Assembly: GCA_947374485.1 (NCBI GenBank)
Contig: CANCCF010000013.1
Span: forward strand, 1 to 47,618
Reading direction: 5' to 3'
Length of the DNA: 47,618 bases
Source of the DNA: Comamonadaceae bacterium
Lineage (GTDB): Bacteria; Pseudomonadota; Gammaproteobacteria; Burkholderiales; Burkholderiaceae_C
Part shown: positions 43,553 through 47,618 of the stretch, one piece after another
Position numbering within the stretch: position 1 is the first letter of the stretch
How the letters are laid out: every line of letters starts with the position of its first letter
Program-made: the position numbers and the translations under genes
Notes under the pieces: model-generated
Told to the model about the DNA's origin: nothing
The model's database searches: none
The model's input: the letters and a program-made list of their open reading frames with translations, nothing else

Positions 43553-44443
43553 ATGGACAAACTTCTGCAAATGAAAACCTTTGCCGCCGTGGTGGACTGT
43601 GGCAGCTTTGTGCGGGCGGCCGATGCGCTGGACCTGTCCAAGCCCGCCGTGTCGCGCCATGTGGCCGAACTGGAGCAGCGCCTGGGTGTGCGCCTGCTGC
43701 ACAGGACCACCCGCAAGCTGTCGCTTACCGAGGAGGGGCGGCTGTTCTATGGCCGCTGCAAGACCCTGCTGGCCGATGTGGAGGTGGCAGAAGAAGAAAT
43801 CACGGCGCAGTCGATTGCGGTGAAGGGCCTCATCAAGCTCAACGTGCCGGTGTCGTTTGGCCTGCTGGAGCTCGCGCCACTGTGGCCGGATTTCATGGCC
43901 AGGTACCCCGAGGTGGAGCTGGACATCACCCTGGCCGACCGCATGGTGGATTTGGTGGAGGAAGGTTTTGATTTGGCCGTGCGCATTGCGCGCCTGCCCA
44001 ATTCATCACTGGTGAGCCGCAAACTGGCCTCCACCCGGCTGGTGCTGTGCGCCTCGCCCGGCTACCTCAAAAAACAGGGCAAACCCAGGCACCCGTCCGA
44101 GCTCACGCAGCACGCGGTGCTGTCGTACAGCCTGCTGGCCACCGGCGACCAATGGAGTTTCGAGGGCCCTGACGGGCCCGTGGTGGTCACCGTGAAACCC
44201 CTCATGCGCACCAACAGCGGCGACACCTGCATTGCCGCCGCGCGCCAGCACCGCGGCGTGGTGCTGCAGCCCTCCTTCATGGTGCAGGCGGACTTGCAGA
44301 GCGGCGCCCTGGTCGAGCTGATGCCAGCTTTCCGTTCCATTGAGTTCGGTATTTTTGCGGTCTACCCGACACGCCAATACGTGTCACCCAAGGTGCGGGC
44401 GTTGATCGACTTTCTCGCCCGGGCTTTGAAGAGCGGGGACTGA
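43553..44443 (+). CDS. LysR family transcriptional regulator
   Basis: This is a 296-residue LysR protein. The helix-turn-helix includes GSFVRAADALDLSKPAVSRH and RLLHRTTRKLSLTEEG, and the effector domain is complete. It is of the large CrgA/AaeR-like branch (opening MDKLLQMKTFAAVV). The opening fits a start at ATG 43553 rather than the TTG upstream or ATG 43571. It lies after the importer operon and faces the aldehyde dehydrogenase gene. It may control that minus-strand pair or the importer, and the sequence alone does not decide. Confidence 0.9.
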   Translation: MDKLLQMKTFAAVVDCGSFVRAADALDLSKPAVSRHVAELEQRLGVRLLHRTTRKLSLTEEGRLFYGRCKTLLADVEVAEEEITAQSIAVKGLIKLNVPVSFGLLELAPLWPDFMARYPEVELDITLADRMVDLVEEGFDLAVRIARLPNSSLVSRKLASTRLVLCASPGYLKKQGKPRHPSELTQHAVLSYSLLATGDQWSFEGPDGPVVVTVKPLMRTNSGDTCIAAARQHRGVVLQPSFMVQADLQSGALVELMPAFRSIEFGIFAVYPTRQYVSPKVRALIDFLARALKSGD

Positions 44444-44533
44444 TGCCAACAGCAATCAGCAGTGGCAGAAGCACCCGGCGACCGAGTGCGGCAGCCTGTC
44501 GAAGCGCACACAGCCACTCAGACTCCGATAGCC

Positions 44534-44562
44534 GCAAGAGAGCCTCCCATGGGCTTTCTTGC
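44534..44562. terminator. Predicted bidirectional hairpin terminator
   Basis: GCAAGAGAGCC and GGCTTTCTTGC form an 11-bp stem (one G-U pair) around a 7-base loop. It lies between the convergent LysR and aldehyde dehydrogenase genes, with a short T-rich run in the distal arm. No long U tract follows, so strength is uncertain. Confidence 0.5.
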
Positions 44563-44572
44563 CGCTCTTGGC

Positions 44573-46024
44573 TTACACCGGGTACTGCTGCACCGAGGGC
44601 TCGATGGTGATCCACTTGAGTTCGGTGAACTCGTCGATCACGGCACGGCCGTCGAACTTGCCATAGCCGCTGTTCTTGGTGCCGCCGTACGGGGCCTGTG
44701 CCTCGTTCTGCACGGTCGATCCATTGACGTGCACCGAGCCGGACTCCATGCGCATGGCCACATCCAGTGCGCGGGTCACATCGCGTCCGAACACGGCGGC
44801 TGACAAACCATAGTCGCTGTCGTTGGCCACCGCCACGGCTTCTTCCACACCCTTGACGCGGACCACGGTGGTGATGGGGCCGAAGGTTTCGTCACCATAG
44901 ATGGTCATGCCGGGTTTGACGTGATCCACGATCGTGGCGGGCATGATGGCGCCGTTCGCTTTGCCGCCGCAGGCCAGGGTGGCACCCTTGGCCAGGGCGT
45001 CATCGATCATGGCGTTCAGGCGCGTGCCCGATTCGCTGGCCACCATGGGGCCGATGACGCAGCCGGGGTTGACGCGCGGGTCGCCCATGACGAGTTCCTT
45101 GGCGCGGGCGGCAAACTTGGCGACGAACTCGTCGGCCACGGCCTCGTCCACCACCAGGCGTTCGGTGGACATGCAGATCTGGCCCTGGTAAAGAAAGGCG
45201 CCAAACACGGCGGCCTTCACCGCTTCGTCGATGTTGGCATCGTCCAGCACCACCTGGGGCGATTTGCCGCCCAGTTCCAGCAGGCAGCGCTTGAGTTGGG
45301 TGGCCGCCTTTTGCGCAATGATGCGGCCCACGCGGGTGGAGCCGGTGAAGTTGATACGGCGCACCGCCTTGTGCGCAATGAGTGCGTCAATGACTTCAGG
45401 CGCATCCTTGGGTGCATTCGTCACCACGTTCAACACGCCCGGTGGGAAACCGGCTTCCACCAAAGCGTCGGCCACCAGCGTGTGGGTCTTGGGGCTCGCC
45501 TCAGAAGCACGGAACACCACAGTGTTGCCGCAGGCAATGGGGTAGGCAATGGCACGGGCGGCCAGCACCACGGGGCCATTCCATGGCACGATGCTCAGGA
45601 TAACGCCCACGGGCTGGCGCACGGTCATGGACAGGGTGCCAGGCTTGTCGGTGGGAATGGTTTCACCCTGAATCTGGGTGACCATGGATGCAGCCTCGCG
45701 AAACACACCGGCGGCCAAATGCACGTTAAAGCCAGCCCACAATCCAGAGGCACCCACTTCGGCACCCATGGCTTCGATGAAAAGAGGGGTCTTGGACTCC
45801 AGCACATCGGCGGCCTTGAGCAGAAGGCGACGGCGCTCAGAGGGCGCGCTGTTGCGCCAGCTCAGGAATGCGGTCTGGGCCGAGTTGACCGCAACCAAGG
45901 CGTCTTCCACGCCGCCAGCAGCGGCGCTGGTTACCACCTCGCCGGTATGGGGGTGGTTGCGGGTGAACGTGGCACCCGATTTGGCGGCTACGGATTGGTT
46001 ATCAATAATGAGTTGGGATTCCAT
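44573..46024 (-). CDS. Aldehyde dehydrogenase (vanillin/salicylaldehyde dehydrogenase-like)
   Basis: This is a 483-residue NAD(P)-dependent aldehyde dehydrogenase. Catalytic Cys284 is in GQICMSTER, the general base Glu250 in LLELGGKSP and the oxyanion Asn149 in PWNGP. The C-terminus around SGYGKFDGRAVIDEFTELKW resembles aromatic aldehyde dehydrogenases such as Vdh and NahF. The usual cofactor-binding Lys of the KASE segment is Arg172 here (FRASE), a substitution worth noting. It follows the GMC oxidoreductase gene by 52 bases on the same strand, suggesting sequential alcohol-to-aldehyde-to-acid oxidation. Confidence 0.92.
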   Translation of the reverse strand: MESQLIIDNQSVAAKSGATFTRNHPHTGEVVTSAAAGGVEDALVAVNSAQTAFLSWRNSAPSERRRLLLKAADVLESKTPLFIEAMGAEVGASGLWAGFNVHLAAGVFREAASMVTQIQGETIPTDKPGTLSMTVRQPVGVILSIVPWNGPVVLAARAIAYPIACGNTVVFRASEASPKTHTLVADALVEAGFPPGVLNVVTNAPKDAPEVIDALIAHKAVRRINFTGSTRVGRIIAQKAATQLKRCLLELGGKSPQVVLDDANIDEAVKAAVFGAFLYQGQICMSTERLVVDEAVADEFVAKFAARAKELVMGDPRVNPGCVIGPMVASESGTRLNAMIDDALAKGATLACGGKANGAIMPATIVDHVKPGMTIYGDETFGPITTVVRVKGVEEAVAVANDSDYGLSAAVFGRDVTRALDVAMRMESGSVHVNGSTVQNEAQAPYGGTKNSGYGKFDGRAVIDEFTELKWITIEPSVQQYPV

Positions 46025-46076
46025 GGTGTATTCCTAGGGTTAAAAATTCGGTTTGATTTAGGTTGAATGCGCCGCT

Positions 46077-47618
46077 TCAGGCGCCTTGGGTCAGGATGTC
46101 GGCCATGCGTTCGCCAATCAGGGCGCAAGTGGCCATGGTGGCTACGCCGGGAATGCGCGGCATGATGGAGCTGTCGGCAATGCGCAGTCCCTGCACGCCG
46201 TTAACGCGCAGCTTGTTGTCCACTACGGCCTCAGCGTCCCGGCCCATGCGGCAGGTACCCGCTTGGTGGAAGTAGGTAGTGGCGCCATTGCGTACAAAGT
46301 CTTCCATCGCCTTGCCGGTCAAGGTCTTACCGGGTGCCACTTCACGCTTCACAAAGTCTTTCATGGCGGCCGAGTTGCCAATCTCACGGCACACTTCGAT
46401 GCCAAAGGCCAGCGCTTTCACATCATCCGGGTGGCTCATAAAGCGGGCATCGACCACGGGGCGGTCGGCCGGGTTGCCTGAAGCAAGGCGAATCTCGCCA
46501 CGGCTCTTGGGTGCCACCAGGCCCGCGCACAACGCCCAGCTGGTATTGGGTGGTGAATACTCCTTACCAATCACCTCACTGGCATAGGGAAGCTCGATCT
46601 GCACCAGGTTGACGTCGGGCGACACCAACGATGACTGACTCTTGAGAAAGCCCGCTGCATTGGCCGCGCTGTTGCGGTGGGGAATGTGTTCTTTGGGTTC
46701 CCAGATGCAGCCGCCATGCAGGATGTGATCCTGAAAGTTGCGGCCCACTTCCTTGGCGTTCACCAAGGTTTTGATGCCGTGCTGGCTTAGCTTGGCCTCG
46801 TCGCCAATACCGCTGAGCATCAGCAGCTTGGGTGTGTTGATACCACCGGCGCTGACAATCACTTCTGTGTTAGCGCTGATAGTCTTGGGGCCACTCGCGG
46901 TGGCAATCTGCACGCCGGTGGCGCGGGTGCCCGCAAAGGTCAAACGATCCACATGGGTGTTGACGATCACGGTGACATTGGGACGCGAGAGAATGGGGTA
47001 CAGGTAGGAGCGCGCCATACTCTGGCGGCGGCCGTCGCGGATGATCTGGTTCATCAGCGCAAAGCCGGTCCCGCCTTCTTCGCGCAAGCCATTCTGGTCG
47101 GCAAAGACGTTGTAGCCCAGGCTTCTGCAGGCGTTGAGCATGGCGGGTGCCAAGGGGTGAGGATTGTTGGCCGGTTGGCACCAGACGGGGCCGTTTTTGC
47201 CACGGTAACGCGCATCGGGGGCGCCTTGCCAATTTTCCATGCGGCGGTAGATTTCCAGGCCAGACTCGTAGCCCCAGGCCTTGTCGCCACTGGCCTCGGC
47301 CCAGAATTCCAGATCGGCCTTGAAGGGGCGGGCCCAGATGGTGGCGTTGATGCTGCTGCCGCCACCCACCACGCGCCCCATGTGTTCGGGGATGGCGCGG
47401 TTATTGGTGCTGGGTGCGGCCAGGGCCACATCTTTCCAGTCACGATCAGAACCCAGGTTGGTAAACCACACGCTGGGGTCCATCACCGAAGGTGCGGTAT
47501 CCCAGTCACCCGCCTCGATCATGAGAATGGAGGCCTCTTTGCGGGTGGCCAATCGGCCTACCAACGCGCAGGCCGCCGAGCCGGTGCCCACCACCACATA
47601 GTCGTAGGCCGCTTGCAG
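46077..47618 (-). CDS. GMC family FAD-dependent alcohol oxidoreductase (5' end outside window)
   Basis: The frame remains open to the window edge (LQAAYDYVVVGTGSAA), so only the first few residues are missing. About 513 residues are seen. The FAD loop is VVVGTGSAACALVGRL, with Thr in place of the second Gly usual in GGGSAG. GRVVGGGSSINATIWARP is the GMC signature 1 region. VSAGGINTPKLLMLSGIG is signature 2. The C-terminal TTYFHQAGTCRMG holds the active-site His, and DSSIMPRIPGVATMATCALIG closes the FAD domain. Such enzymes oxidise primary alcohols (choline, alkyl, aryl or polyether). An aromatic alcohol is suggested by the adjacent aldehyde dehydrogenase. Confidence 0.92.
   Translation of the reverse strand: MQAAYDYVVVGTGSAACALVGRLATRKEASILMIEAGDWDTAPSVMDPSVWFTNLGSDRDWKDVALAAPSTNNRAIPEHMGRVVGGGSSINATIWARPFKADLEFWAEASGDKAWGYESGLEIYRRMENWQGAPDARYRGKNGPVWCQPANNPHPLAPAMLNACRSLGYNVFADQNGLREEGGTGFALMNQIIRDGRRQSMARSYLYPILSRPNVTVIVNTHVDRLTFAGTRATGVQIATASGPKTISANTEVIVSAGGINTPKLLMLSGIGDEAKLSQHGIKTLVNAKEVGRNFQDHILHGGCIWEPKEHIPHRNSAANAAGFLKSQSSLVSPDVNLVQIELPYASEVIGKEYSPPNTSWALCAGLVAPKSRGEIRLASGNPADRPVVDARFMSHPDDVKALAFGIEVCREIGNSAAMKDFVKREVAPGKTLTGKAMEDFVRNGATTYFHQAGTCRMGRDAEAVVDNKLRVNGVQGLRIADSSIMPRIPGVATMATCALIGERMADILTQGA

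Noticed and set aside
1..47618. CRISPR arrays, tRNA or rRNA genes, insertion sequences, phage genes.
   Set aside because: No regularly spaced direct repeats, cloverleaf-like or rRNA-like sequences, transposases, integrases or phage structural genes were recognised by reading. A formal tRNA/ncRNA scan was not possible.

Overview
The window looks like chromosomal DNA of a GC-rich betaproteobacterium, most likely Comamonadaceae (Rhodoferax/Polaromonas/Acidovorax-like). This rests on the GC-rich codon use, the conserved order pcm - rhodanese - TolC - waaA/waaC - phosphomannomutase, and the Ralstonia/nag-style gentisate genes. I see no rRNA, tRNA, CRISPR array, prophage or insertion sequence. Both ends cut through genes: an RND efflux pump on the left and a GMC oxidoreductase on the right.

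Layout. 1-4.1 kb: end of an RND pump, a protein-isoaspartate methyltransferase-like protein, a rhodanese and a TolC-type outer-membrane channel (+). 4.1-7.8 kb: an overlapping minus-strand LPS-core operon (phosphomannomutase, heptosyltransferase I, Kdo transferase). 8-11.1 kb: an alkylation-repair operon (Ada-AlkA fusion, Ogt) with a coupled DMT exporter. 11.1-13.6 kb: a chemoreceptor and a glycine-zipper envelope protein (-).

13.8-20.2 kb holds the most unusual locus: a two-partner secretion pair (TpsB transporter and a 999-residue TpsA exoprotein ending in tandem DUF4214-like units), followed by a relative of the rickettsial outer-membrane-protein lysine methyltransferases. I infer a secreted or surface protein whose lysines may be methylated before or during export.

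20.3-28.6 kb is one long + operon for carnitine-type betaines. A CaiD-like hydratase, an acyl-CoA dehydrogenase, an ADP-forming acyl-CoA ligase and a thioesterase would convert gamma-butyrobetaine or crotonobetaine to carnitine. Carnitine dehydrogenase, a BKACE enzyme and a second thioesterase would then give glycine betaine and acetoacetate. A class II aldolase-like protein of unknown role leads the operon.

28.6-34 kb: a large hybrid histidine kinase with its own periplasmic binding protein (-), then a DUF1223 protein and a VTT-domain membrane protein (+). 34-43.5 kb: a LysR regulator divergent from a 3-hydroxybenzoate/gentisate operon (gentisate dioxygenase, fumarylpyruvate hydrolase, 3-hydroxybenzoate 6-hydroxylase, maleylpyruvate isomerase) that continues into a five-gene branched-chain-amino-acid-type ABC importer, probably for the aromatic acid. 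43.5-47.6 kb: another LysR gene facing an aldehyde dehydrogenase and a GMC alcohol oxidoreductase, which could feed aromatic alcohols and aldehydes into that pathway.

Two intergenic gaps, each inside an operon (23.4-23.8 kb and 40.75-41.0 kb), carry diverged copies of one structured repeat. Its core hairpin shows a compensatory base-pair change between copies.
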